Of a DNA stretch of 64,000 nucleotides, positions 11,432 through 21,907 are shown piece by piece; within the stretch, counting starts at the first letter, position 1, and every line of letters starts with the position of its first letter. This DNA comes from Sophora flavescens (lineage: Eukaryota; Streptophyta; Magnoliopsida; Fabales; Fabaceae): assembly GCA_030762895.1 (NCBI GenBank), contig CM061065.1:68122200-68186199 (forward strand), read 5' to 3'. The notes below the pieces were generated by a model. The model was not told the origin of the DNA and ran no database searches. It was given only the letters and a program-made list of their open reading frames with translations. The position numbers and the translations under genes were made by a program.

Positions 11432-12169
11432 CAGGGCTGACATCAGCATGGCAAAGAAGAATCCTGATGATCCAACGGTTGTTGTTAAGGAGGGAGATTC
11501 GAAAAAATCTGAACCACTTGATTATGGTCCTTGGATGATTGCCAAAAACAGAAACAAATCCAAGAATAAAGGAAAAGGCACTGCCAGCACTGATTAAGCC
11601 AAGAATCACTCTAAGGGGGTCGAGAGAGGCAAGAAGGGAGATATGGTCGAAGGAAGTGGAGTGAAAGGTGGCAATAAAGGATCCATATTTTCGGTTTTGC
11701 AAAAGGAAACCGAGGATATTCAGGGAGGTAAAAAAGGACCAATTCCGGAAGTTGTTTTCACTGGGGCCTAGACAGTGAATGGGGTGCAAGGTAAAAACAT
11801 GAACCAAGCCCAAAAGGATCCTCATGGACCGAGTTCTTCTCGAGCCCAACCTATTCATAAAGGCTCAAAATGGGAGGTTGATAAAGGCAAAAAGCCTGTG
11901 AATGAAAATGTCAAGCCAGTAAAGAATTTAAAGCACCTTGCCAGAAAGCATGCGGCTGAGCAAGAAATGCTGGCTGCCATGCGAATTATGAAAAAACAAG
12001 CTGGTGGTCTCATTCTAGAAAAGACGATTGGAACTATACAGCGAAACTCGAGTGTGTGGGATGTTTCTGAACAAGACCTTGCTTTACTTGATCAGAAGTT
12101 ATCCCTTACACGATTCTCTAGTGTTCCAGAAACTGTTATGGAGGAAATAGTGGAAGAGTCGGTTGCGAC
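11432..12169 (+). pseudogene. LINE ORF1 (left part)
   Basis: A single frame (same as 11403-11597 and 11775-12169) with stops at TAA 11595-11597 and TAG 11769-11771. The first part reads LDYGPWMIAKNR, the motif that follows the zinc knuckle in plant LINE ORF1 proteins. The rest is Lys/Gly-rich, then helical (KHAAEQEMLAAMRIMKKQ). Plant LINE ORF1 is an RNA-binding chaperone-like protein; the N-terminal DUF4283 and knuckle are missing through 5' truncation. It runs into the Athila LTR at 12170 and continues at 19736 in the same frame. Confidence 0.75.
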
Positions 12170-12435
12170 TGATAAGCCTCTGGCTTATCTAGTTTTAAGA
12201 CTAGATAAACTAGGGTTTATGTGCCAATTTATTCGAGTTTACTCTCGTTTTCGCCCAAATTTGCCTTGTTTTGTTCCTAAGTTGGACGTTGACTCGTTTT
12301 GCGTCTTTTGTGTAGTTTTTAGGTTATTTTGGAGAGAATTACGCTTGTGGTTGCTTGTGTTGTTTTCAGGTCCATAAGTGAGGCTCTAAGAATTAAGGAA
12401 AGTCAACAAATAGTGGAGATTGCCATTCTGGGGAT

Positions 12436-12895
12436 TCTCGCCCCGCGAGAGGAGGCTCGCCCCGCTATAATTTGAAGATCTGGGAAGACAGAGACCATCA
12501 CGGCCTAGCCGTGATTGACATCACGGGCCGTGACAGGAAAGTTCGCGTCGCGAGACGTCCTTCGCGTCGCGAGTGTGTGAACTCCGGGAAAGTACCAGAA
12601 TCGAGACCATCACGGCCCAGCCGTGATGTATATCACGGCCGTGACCTAAAAGCCATACAAGTCGAGAGACCATCACGGCCTAGCCGTGATGTATATCACG
12701 CCGTGACCTAAAATCCACACAAGGCGAGAGAACATCACGGCCTGGCCGTGATTGACATCACGGCCATGACAAGAAGACTCGCGTCGCGAGACATCCCTAG
12801 CGTCGCGAATGTTCAAATCTCGGCGCGCTGCGGCGAAGCGAAGCCGTCACGGCCTGGCCGTGATGGCCATCACGCTGCGTGACGCGTGGCCTCCT
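12436..12895. repeat. Palindrome array upstream of LTR promoter (element 1, 5' LTR)
   Basis: Repeats of ~60 bases built around CATCACGGCC-TAGCCGTGATG-type hairpins and TATCACGGCCGTGA palindromes, with interspersed TCGCGTCGCGA palindromes. At least five hairpin units lie between 12497 and 12880. It is CpG-rich in an AT-rich surrounding and ends next to the TATA box. Confidence 0.85.
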
Positions 12896-12903
12896 TATAA
12901 ATA
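12896..12903 (+). promoter_or_regulatory. TATA box, 5' LTR of Athila-type element 1
   Basis: TATAAATA in CTCCTTATAAATAGAGC. The same context occurs in the 3' LTR (18897-18904) and in both LTRs of element 3 (49358-49365, 55251-55258). Confidence 0.7.
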
Positions 12904-13739
12904 GAGCAGATCGTAACGGAATAGAGAACCTTTTGGATCAGAATTTGCAGAGATCTTTTGTAACCCTTATTCTGGGATTTCTTCTTCTCTTCTTTTCTTT
13001 TAATTCATAGGCTTAGGATGAATTCCGATTGTACGTGCGTTGTTGTTACGGACATGAGGAACTAATCCTCTTGTCTAGGGATCGATGAAGCCACCCATGG
13101 CGGCATAGTGTTCATGTAATGTAATTCTCTCTCCTTTAATTCAATTATGATTTTCCAATTCTGTTTTCATTGTGTCGATTATATGCTAGCGTGATCGACT
13201 AGTTAAGCGTGTTGAGGCCTAGCGGCGATTCGCGTTTTAGAACTTGAATTGGGAACATCGGTCGAGTATTGCACGAGAGTGAGTAGGAGATCGATGCAGC
13301 CTATAGGGAACAAGAATTAATAGAATTCGAGATTAGGGTTAAGAGACCTAGCAAGTAATTAACTCAAATCATCGAATACGTCCTAATGAGCACGGAAGTG
13401 GATTTAGGAGAATTTAGGGGTCCCGGTTGACATTAAAATTGAATTTAGGGAGGAGAATATCATCACTTGGGTACTTTGCATGATTGGGTAGGTGGATTCG
13501 AAACCTTAGATGCTTTTAAATTTCTGAATTCATTCACCTTAGCTTTAATCGATTTCTTAATTGAATTGCAATCTTAATCTCTCTCACAACAATTTTCTTC
13601 GCTTAACTGAACCTATTGAATTTCTTACGAAATTAGTCGAATTGGTAACCCAATCCTTGTGTTCGACCTCGGTAGAATCTTACCGTGTTTTTATTACTTG
13701 CGACGACCCGGTACACTTGCCGGAGTCACAACAAGTTTT

Positions 13740-13757
13740 TGGCGCCGTTGCCGGGGA
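13740..13757 (+). other. Primer binding site, tRNA-Asp type (element 1)
   Basis: TGGCGCCGTTGCCGGGGA, six bases after the 5' LTR. This is the PBS known for Athila elements; the same sequence is at 50213-50230 in element 3 and, reversed, at 33970-33987 in the minus-strand element. Confidence 0.85.
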
Positions 13758-13894
13758 TTGGCACAACCAATTTTCCTAATTTTTAGGAAATTCGGCTGTT
13801 TGGTTAAGCTGACTTTTAGTCTTATTTTCTTTTATTTAATTGCCATTATTTTTCTCTGTTTCTTTGATTCCACTTGGTCTTTGCCTGTTTTTGT

Positions 13895-16700
13895 ATGCGA
13901 GGTACTCTTCTACAAGAGGACGTGCTATTCGATTCAGAGATCACCAGGACCGAGAGGCAATTAAGAAAAGAGGCCAGAGAAAGGAAGAGGTTGGAAGCAA
14001 TTAAAATAGAGGGCATGGCTGAAGAAAATCCTCCTCCTCCTCCTCCTCGTTACAAGCCTCTCTTTGAGTACGATCTACCAAGCTTGGTGGATTGTGACTC
14101 TTCTATTGTGAGAGGCAACTTGAACACTGAGACTCCTTCAGAGTTGAAGCATGTGTCACATTCCAGCTCCGGGAGAATCAGTTTGATGGGAGTGGAAAGC
14201 AAGACCCGCATAGACACATCACTCGCTTCCTTGAGGCGTGTGACTTACAGAAGACAAGAGGAGTCTCACAGGATGAGTTTCGCTTGCGACTTTTCCCTCT
14301 CTCTCTTAGGGATGTCGCTCGCGATTGGGTTGATGACTTGGATAGGAACAAAGATCGAACTTGGGAGCAAATGGCACAGAAGTTCCTAACAAAATACTTT
14401 CCTCCTCAGAAGGCGGCACAAGCAAGAATAGCCGTCACTTCATTCAGGCAAACGGAGGATGAAACATACAATGAAGCATGGGAGAGGTACAATGGTTTGT
14501 TGAGAAGATGTCCCTCTGCGTTCTTTGACCCGATTTCAAAGTGCAACATTTCTTTAATGGGTTGAGAGGACGCTATCAGATGAACTGTGATGCCGCAGCT
14601 GGCGGTTCTTTTGTATATTTATCGGCTGAGGACGGATGGGCACTGTTAGAGAAGATGTCATATAATGATTACAACCGTGGTAGGGAGACCTCGAGTGGAA
14701 TCGGCCTGGGACAATGGAAGCCATTTTAGAGCAAAACAGACTTTTGAAGATGCAAAATGAGGCTTTGTCTGGGAACAAGAGGGTTAATGCTATACACGAG
14801 GGAATGCCTCCAGGTTGTGCAAATTGCAATGGAAATCATGACACTCAGAATTGCCCGCTAAATTTCCCTCAAGAACATGTGGACTCTTGCCACAACTTCT
14901 ATGACACCTGCACCCAGAACAATTATCGGAGGAACAATCGGAATCGAATAGGGGCTACATGAGAAGAGACCATCACGGATTTGCTTGGAGTGATGTTAAT
15001 GGTGGTCTAGCCGGTCAACAACACCCTCAACAGAATTGGCAACAACCTCAGCGTGGTCCGAGACCGAACATTGGAATTCAGCAGCGCAATACTCAAGCAG
15101 GTCCTCCCCGGGACTAATCAGGTGCAAATAACAGATAGTGGAAGACAACCGTGGGAGTTGGCTTTTGAGAAAATGAGTGCAGCAGTGGAGAAATTGTCAA
15201 TTAACACGAACACTGCCATTGACAAGTTGGCCACTCATACAGTTTCAGCAATTCAGAATCTCGAGACACAAATAGCACGACTCATGAAGCAATTGAATGA
15301 GCGTCTCAGGGCACTCTTCCGGGTGACACCGAGAACAACCCCAAGGGACAATGCAATGTAATATCTAATAGAAGCTGAAGTGTGTTAGGAACTAGCAGGG
15401 TACCACTAATTCTCGAGGATGACAAGGGCCCGAGAACAACCTCATGTTGAGGAAGAGCAAACTGAAAAAGAAGGGTTGGCAAGTGACAAGGGACCAGAGC
15501 AAGGGGGAAGGCTGAAACTTGTGGATGAAGAGTTCCGAAGGAAGAAGTGGGTTGAACCCCAAGACCTCCCGCCCTACATGAAGGTTCCGTATCCGGGAAA
15601 GATTGAAGAAGCCTCAACAGGATAAGCAATTCAATAAGTTCCTTGATGTCTTCCGAAAACTTCAGATTAACATTCCATTTGCGGAAGCCTTGGAACAAAT
15701 GCCATCATATGCTCGGTTTATGAAGGAACTTCTCACTAAGAAGCGGAGGATTGTGGATGACGAAAGCGGTTGCTTTGACCGAGGAGTGTAGTGCCATTCT
15801 TCAACGGAAACCGCCTCCGAAGTTGAAGGATCCCCGGTTCCTTCTCGATACCATGCACCATTGGGGGAATTACCTTCGGAAAGGCATTATGTGATCTAGG
15901 GGCAAGCATCAACTTGATGCCCCTCTCGATGATGAAGAGGCTAGGGATCAAAGAAGTAAAGGATACGCGAATGTCACTCCAACTGGCCGATCGTTCTATC
16001 AAATATCCCTATGGAGTAGTTGAAGACTTGCTCGTGAAAGTTGACAAGTTCATATTCCCAGTGGACTTTGTGGTGCTCGATATGGATGAAGACGCCGAGA
16101 TCCCTCTCATATTGGGTAGGCCCTTCTTGGCCAAGGGGTGCCTTGATAGATGTGCGGAGAGGAAACTCACTTTAAGGGTAAATGATGATGAGGTGGTCTT
16201 CAATGTCTTTGAAGCGATTAAGCACCCGAAGAGAAGTCATTTGTGTATCGAGTGGATGTGGTGGACCCAACCGAAAAGGTAAAGGTAACTCGAAAAGACC
16301 ATGATCCTTCACTTGCAACAAGATCGGTGGAATCTCATGAGGAAGACAGTGAGGAAAAAGGCCCTTCGGGGATGAAGTCTACCTTGAGTGGCTACGAGAC
16401 ATGGAACCCATACCGAGTCTCCCAAGGGAAGAATGTGCAAGGAAAGAACTCAGCAGCAAGGGAATGAAAAAGAAGGGTAAAGCACCAAGGGTGAAAGGTA
16501 GTACAACCGTGGTGGTCAAGAAAGACAACAAGTTGATCCAAAAAAAGACCATCGCGGAGTGGAGAGTGCGTGCAGATTATAGAAGGATCTTTGGACTTGA
16601 ATGAGCTGTCCAGGGAACAGCTTGAGTATATAAAAGTGCACAAACCTACAAAGAACAGGCCAAGGAATGGAATGGCAAGCAGGATCCTCCTCCGGATTAA
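13895..16700 (+). pseudogene. gag-protease of Athila-type element 1, frameshifted
   Basis: The start at 13895 (MRGTLLQED) is chosen because element 3 and the minus element also begin MRG. Domains in order: a basic N-terminus, a Pro run (PPPPPP, ~residue 50), the retrotransposon Gag domain (LRLFPLSLRD... FLTKYFPPQ... EAWERYNGLLRRCP), a CX2CX3HX4C knuckle (CANCNGNHDTQNC), a Gln/Thr-rich linker, and an aspartic protease (ALCDLGASINLMP, here split by shifts; GRPFL). Element 3 reads the same protein in two ORFs. At least six frameshifts occur (near 14130, 14330, 14545, 14690, 14950, 15360 and later). It ends PPD-stop at 16698-16700. Confidence 0.85.
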
Positions 16701-18175
16701 CCCTTAGGGCGACTTGAGTCGAGGCTCGGGACGTTAAACAAGCGCTACTTGGGAGGCAACCCAAGCTAGGTACCCTCTCCTTTCCTCACTCTTATTTTTG
16801 TTTTTGTTTTTGTGTGTGTTTTGTTTTTGTTGTCACTCTTGAATAATTTGAGAAGATCAAGAGTTGTTGTATGAATGTCGTGTCGGCAAGCTTGTTGGAT
16901 GTTAATTGAATTGAGCATGATTGATTGCATGAATTACTTGATCATTGATTATTTCCCCTAAGGTCTGAAAATATAAAAGTTGATCCCCACTTAAAAAATT
17001 GAAAATTGAACTTTGAGATTTATTATGATTACTTGATTTATGATAAGTTTGGGGTGAGGAGGTGCACACACTAGGAATCGTATCTCGGTCAAACAATTTG
17101 CAAAATGTCCAGGTGAGGAATTTGAGCCTCCAACTCTGTTTTTTGAATGTGAGAATCACTGTTAAGTTGCACTTTCCCGAATTTGCTTGAATCTCTATAT
17201 GGTTTGCATGATTATGTGTTGCATCAAATGATTTAGGCAATTTTCTTTGAATTAACTACTTGGCCTGAAATGAACCATCCCTAATGCATGTTCCCTAGTT
17301 AGCCAAATTGAGCCCAAATTGACCTATTGTTTCTTGATGACCCTACATTACGAGCCAAAATCTGAAAAACCATGTTGACCCAATCTTAGGATTAGGAGAG
17401 CATGGAAATGAGCAAGAGAAAGGTTGTGAGAAACTAAGTTTGGGGTGGCTACAAGGTGTGTGTCATATTGGGATGAGAAAAAGAAAATAAAGGTTGACCC
17501 AAGGCAAAAAGAAAAAGAAAAGAAAAGAAGAGAAAAAAAAAAAATTAACAAAAGAAAAGGGGCAAAACAAAAATAATATCAAGGAAAAGGTTGTAGTCAC
17601 CGAGCCCAAATGAAAAATGGAAAGAAAGGAATTTGAGTGGAAAAATGTGTTTAATGCTCATGCTCTCTTAGTTCCTAGGGACTTAAACCTAAATATCCTT
17701 GATTATCCTACCCTCACCAGCCCCATTACAACCTTTAAAAGACCTTTTGATGTTGCATGCATGTTTTCGTGGGAACTATGTTTGAGATGAAAATCAAATT
17801 CATGGGAAGTGCTCTTGATAAGTGAAATTGAGTGAAAAAGTTGAAAGCCTAGACAAACTTGAGCTTAACGAGTGAAATACTAAATGCCCTTGTGAGGAAG
17901 GCAATTGTTTGAAATAGGTGATCTTCCTTTGTGTGTATCTTTGAGCCTCAACTTAGAGTAATGATGGCATGAATGATAATTTCTCAATTGTTTAAAGTGG
18001 ATGAATGTGGGGACTACATTGATGAAAAAAGGGGGAATCAAAGAAGAAAAACTGTTTTGTAAAGTCGCATGAAATTTGTGCGAAATTGATTAGATCTTTA
18101 GGCTTGCCAAGTCTTGAGTCGTTTTTGAGTTTTAAGCTTGCTTGGGGACAAGCAAGGTTTAAGTTTGGGGTATTT
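16701..18175 (+). other. Non-coding 3' internal region of element 1 with conserved hairpin block
   Basis: No ORF with family resemblance. A conserved block at 16730-16766 contains the hairpin CTTGGG-AGGCAA-CCCAAG (16748-16765). The motif AAGTTTGGGG occurs at 17044-17053, 17436-17445 and 18161-18170; the last is the polypurine tract just before the 3' LTR. A purine-rich AAAAGAAAAG stretch lies at ~17470-17580. Confidence 0.75.
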
Positions 18176-19735
18176 TGATAAGCCTCTGGCTTATCTAGTT
18201 TTAAGACTAGATAAACTAGGGTTTATGTGCCAATTTATTCGAGTTTACTCTCGTTTTCGCCCAAATTTGCCTTGTTTTGTTCCTAAGTTGGACGTTGACT
18301 CGTTTTGCGTCTTTTGTGTAGTTTTTAGGTTATTTTGGAGAGAATTACGCTTGTGGTTGCTTGTGTTGTTTTCGAGTCCATAAGTGAGGCTCTAAGAATT
18401 AAGGAAAGTCAACAAATAGTGGAGATTGCCATTACGGGGATTCTCGCCCCGCGAGAGGAGGCTCGCCCGCTATAATTTGAAGATCCGGGAAGACGGAGAC
18501 CATCACGGCCTAGCCGTGATTGACATCACGGCCGTGCGAGGAAAGTTCGCGTCGCGAGACGTCCCCGCGTCGCGAGTGTGTGAACTCCAGGAAAGTACCA
18601 GAATCGAGAGACCATCACGGCCCGGTAGTGATGTATATCACTACCGTGACCTAAAAGCCATACAAGTCGGAGACCATCACGGCCTAGCCGTGATGTATAT
18701 CACGACGTGACCCAAAATCCACACAAGGCGAGAGAACATCACGGCCTGGCCGTGATTGACATCACGGGCCATGACAAGAAGACTCGCGTCGCGAGACATC
18801 GCCAGCGTCGCGAATGTTCAAATCTCGGAAGTGCGCGCAAAGCGGCCGCCACGGCCTGGCCGTGATGGCCATCACGGCCGTGACGCGTGGCCTCCTTATA
18901 AATAGAAGCGCATCGAACGGAATAGAGAACCTTTTGGATCAGAATTTGCAGAGATCTTTTGTAACCCTTATTCTGGGATTTCTTCTTCTCTTCTTTTCTT
19001 TTAATTCATAGGCTTAGGATGAATTCCGATTGTACGTGCGTTGTTGTTACGGACATGAGGAACTAATCCTCTTGTCTAGGGGATCGATGAAGCCACCCAT
19101 GGCGGCATAGTGTTCATGTAATGTAATTCTCTCTCCTTTAATTCAATTATGATTTTCCAATTCTGTTTTCATTGTGTCGATTATATGCTAGCGTGATCGA
19201 CTAGTTAAGCGTGTTGAGGCCTAGCGGCGATTCGCGTTTTAGAACTTGAATTGGGAACATCGGTCGAGTATTGCACGAGAGTGAGTAGGAGATCGATGCA
19301 GCCTATAGGGAACAAGAATTAATAGAATTCGAGATTAGGGTTAAGAGACCTAGCAAGTAATTAACTCAAATCATCGAATACGTCCTAATGAGCACGGAAG
19401 TGGATTTAGGAGAATTTAGGGGTCCCGGTTGACATTAAAATTGAATTTAGGGAGGAGAATATCATCACTTGGGTACTTTGCATGATTGGGTAGGTGGATT
19501 CGAAACCTTAGATGCTTTTAAATTTCTGAATTCATTCACCTTAGCTTTAATCGATTTCTTAATTGAATTGCAATCTTAATCTCTCTCACAACAATTTTCT
19601 TCGCTTAACTGAACCTATTGAATTTCTTACGAAATTAGTCGAATTGGTAACCCAATCCTTGTGTTCGACCTCGGTAGAATCTTACCGTGTTTTTATTACT
19701 TGCGACGACCCGGTACACTTGCCGGAGTCACAACA
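18176..19735 (+). repeat. 3' LTR of Athila-type element 1
   Basis: 1560 bases, partner of 12170-13733, TATA box at 18897-18904. Palindrome array at 18436-18893. Outside the array only about two small differences were found (CGAG against CAGG near 18373, one extra G near 19081). Inside the array there are more than twenty substitutions and small indels. Confidence 0.93.
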
Positions 19736-19870
19736 GCGACTCAGGAGGCAGAGACTGAATATCTAGCACAAATGAATCCAGAAGTGGATATGGAAATTGG
19801 AGTAGATATGGGGCTCATCCCAAATGCTAACGGCCTTGTCAAAGTCTCCGCATCCAACATGTCTTTATGA
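19736..19870 (+). pseudogene. LINE ORF1 (end, right of Athila insertion)
   Basis: Continues the frame of 12169 after the duplicated GCGAC: ATQEAETEYLAQMN and onwards to a stop at 19868-19870. The stop TGA overlaps the ATG of the endonuclease ORF (ATGA at 19867-19870), a layout that fits termination-reinitiation between LINE ORFs. Confidence 0.75.
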
Positions 19871-20601
19871 AGATGCTTGGGTGGAACTGCAGGGGCACTG
19901 CAAGTAAAGGTTTTGTTAAACTCATTCATGATCTTAAGAAAGAATATGATGTGCCGATGCTTTTTCTTGTTGAAACTCACATAAATATTAGAATATTATT
20001 AAAAGAATGGGCTTTGATAGTTGGTTTGTTGAGGAAGCTCGGGGGCAGTCGGGAGGGATCTGGATCATGTGGAATTCTTATAATTGGAAGGTTGATGTTG
20101 TGCACCATGACCCTTAGTTTGTTCACATGAAGGTTTCGTGGAAAGGGGTTTTGCCTTGGTTCCTCACTGTTGTTTATGGCAGCCCTCAATACCAGCAAAG
20201 AAATAGCTTATGGGATTTCTTAAAGACCGTTGCGATTGATCTAGTTGAGCCCTGGGCAGTGGTAGGGGATTTGAACGCTTTACTCCATGAACATGAAGGG
20301 AACAAAAGACCTACCCTGGTCATTTGGTAGAAGCATGATGGCCTTCAAGAATACAGTGGTAACGTGTGACCTTGTAGACGCAGGGTTTCAAGGCTACCCA
20401 TATACTTGGCACCATGGTGATTTGGAGGAAAAACTTGATAGAATGCTGATGAATATCCATTGGAGACTTAGATTCCCGCAAGGGACTGTCTACCATTTGC
20501 CACCTTTCAAGTCAGATCATAGACCACTCCTTATCCAACTCTCTCAGAAAGGGCTTGCAATAGGGGGAGAAGACCTTTTAGATTCTTGGCTGCATGGCTA
20601 A
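19867..20601 (+). pseudogene. LINE ORF2: apurinic-type endonuclease domain
   Basis: Motifs of the LINE endonuclease in order: MKMLGWNCRG at the start, FLVETHINI (catalytic Glu), WAVVGDLNALL (Asp and Asn), HHGDLEEKLDRMLMN and SDHRPLL (catalytic His). The reading shifts near 19980, near 20127 and near 20300, and stops after LLDSWLHG. The domain nicks target DNA for target-primed reverse transcription. All key residues are still readable, but in three frames. Confidence 0.82.
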
Positions 20602-20624
20602 CTCATGATGATTTCTAAAGATTT

Positions 20625-21907
20625 TTGCAGTGCAACTGGCAGCGCAACATGCCTTGGAATGAACATATGCATAATTTTAAACAAGAACTTGAGAGATGGA
20701 ACACAGGAATTTTTGGAAATATTTTCGCCCGCAAGAAAAATTTACTTCGCCGGCTTGAAAGTGTTAGTGTCCAAATGACGTATGCCTATGATCAGTTTTT
20801 AGAGGCTCGTCGGCATGAGATATGGAAGCAATGTGAAAAAATGTTAGGGTAAGAAGAGATCCTCTGGTTCCAGAACTCTCATTCTAAATGGCTTGCCTTT
20901 GGAGATAGGAATTCCAAGTATTTTCATGGCATAACTGCGGTTAGAAGAAGGAATAAATTGACACCATTCAAGATGAGGATGGCAATTGGATCTCAAACAA
21001 AGAGGACGTGGAGAATTATGTTTCCATGTATTTTAGAAACCTTTTTTCCGAGTACTCCAATTATGAGCCTTTCTGCCTCAGTAATTCTTTCCCTAAGTTG
21101 GAAGCAAATAAGCTGGTAAGTCTTGGCAAGATGGTTACTCGCGAAGAAATTCACAGAGTCATTCGGTGTATGGGGGGTTTTAAGGCTCCAAGACCGGATG
21201 GGTTCCAAGCCATTTTTTACCAAACCCAATGGAATATTGTAGGAGGAGATTTTTGTAATCTTATTATGGATATTTTTAATGATCCAAGGCGAGTTTAAGA
21301 AATCAATGATACGCTGATTACTTTGATTCCTAAAGTGGAACCAGTCTCAAAGCTAAAAGATTTTCGGCCTATTAGTTTGTGTAATGTCTCCTACAAGACT
21401 ATAACCAAAATTATTGCTCTTCGCTTGAGGGGTATTATTGAACAATTGGTGGGTCCTTGCCAATGCAGTTTCATCCCGAATAGGCATAGTAGTGATAACA
21501 TTGTTATTGCCTAAGAAGTCTTTCACATTATGAAAAACAAAAAAAAAGGCAAGAAATGGTGGATGGCTATCAAAGTGGATTTGGAAAAGGCTTATGATAG
21601 GTTGAATTGGAATTTTATTCGTGATACTTTTATCGAGATTGGTTGCCCTGATAATATTGTGAGTCTGATCTGGAGTTGCATCTCATCGGTCTCCATGAGG
21701 GTGCTTTGGAATGGAGAAGCTCTGGATGCATGTTCCCCTATGAGGGGAATTAGACAAGGAGACCCAATTTCTCCTTATCTTTTTGTCTTATGCATTGAGA
21801 GGCTTTTTCATCTTATAAATCTTTTAGTGGATAATAAGTTTTGGAAACCTATTCGGTTGGTGAGGGGTGGCCCTATGTTATCCCATTTGGCTTTTGCCGA
21901 TGATTTA
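20625..21907 (+). pseudogene. LINE ORF2: reverse transcriptase, left part
   Basis: After a linker, the RT fingers and palm are visible: [52 protein letters not shown] and SHLAFADDL (catalytic FADD). Stops lie at 20849-20852, near 21297 and near 21512. The reading is cut at 21907 by a TIR element and resumes at 22701. Confidence 0.88.

Larger units (their letters stand above)
12170..13733 (+). repeat. 5' LTR of Athila-type element 1
   Basis: 1564 bases, TG...CA, paired with 18176-19735. It holds a GC-rich palindrome array (12436-12895) and a TATA box (12896-12903), followed by a U-rich leader. Compared with the 3' LTR, almost all differences lie inside the array. Confidence 0.93.
12170..19735 (+). 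mobile_element. Athila-type LTR element 1, gag-protease only
   Basis: Exact ends: TGATAAGCC...CACAACA with the 5-bp duplication GCGAC at 12165-12169 and 19736-19740. Two LTRs (12170-13733 and 18176-19735), a PBS matching the tRNA-Asp type used by Athila elements, a decayed gag-protease gene, ~1.5 kb of non-coding sequence and a polypurine tract. There is no RT, RNase H or integrase between protease and 3' LTR, so it must have depended on proteins from another element. The LTRs are almost identical outside the palindrome array, which suggests a recent insertion. Confidence 0.93.

Noticed and set aside
11421..11858. 145-codon minus-strand ORF
   Set aside because: Opposite LINE ORF1, which has the recognised motif YGPWM; no independent evidence.
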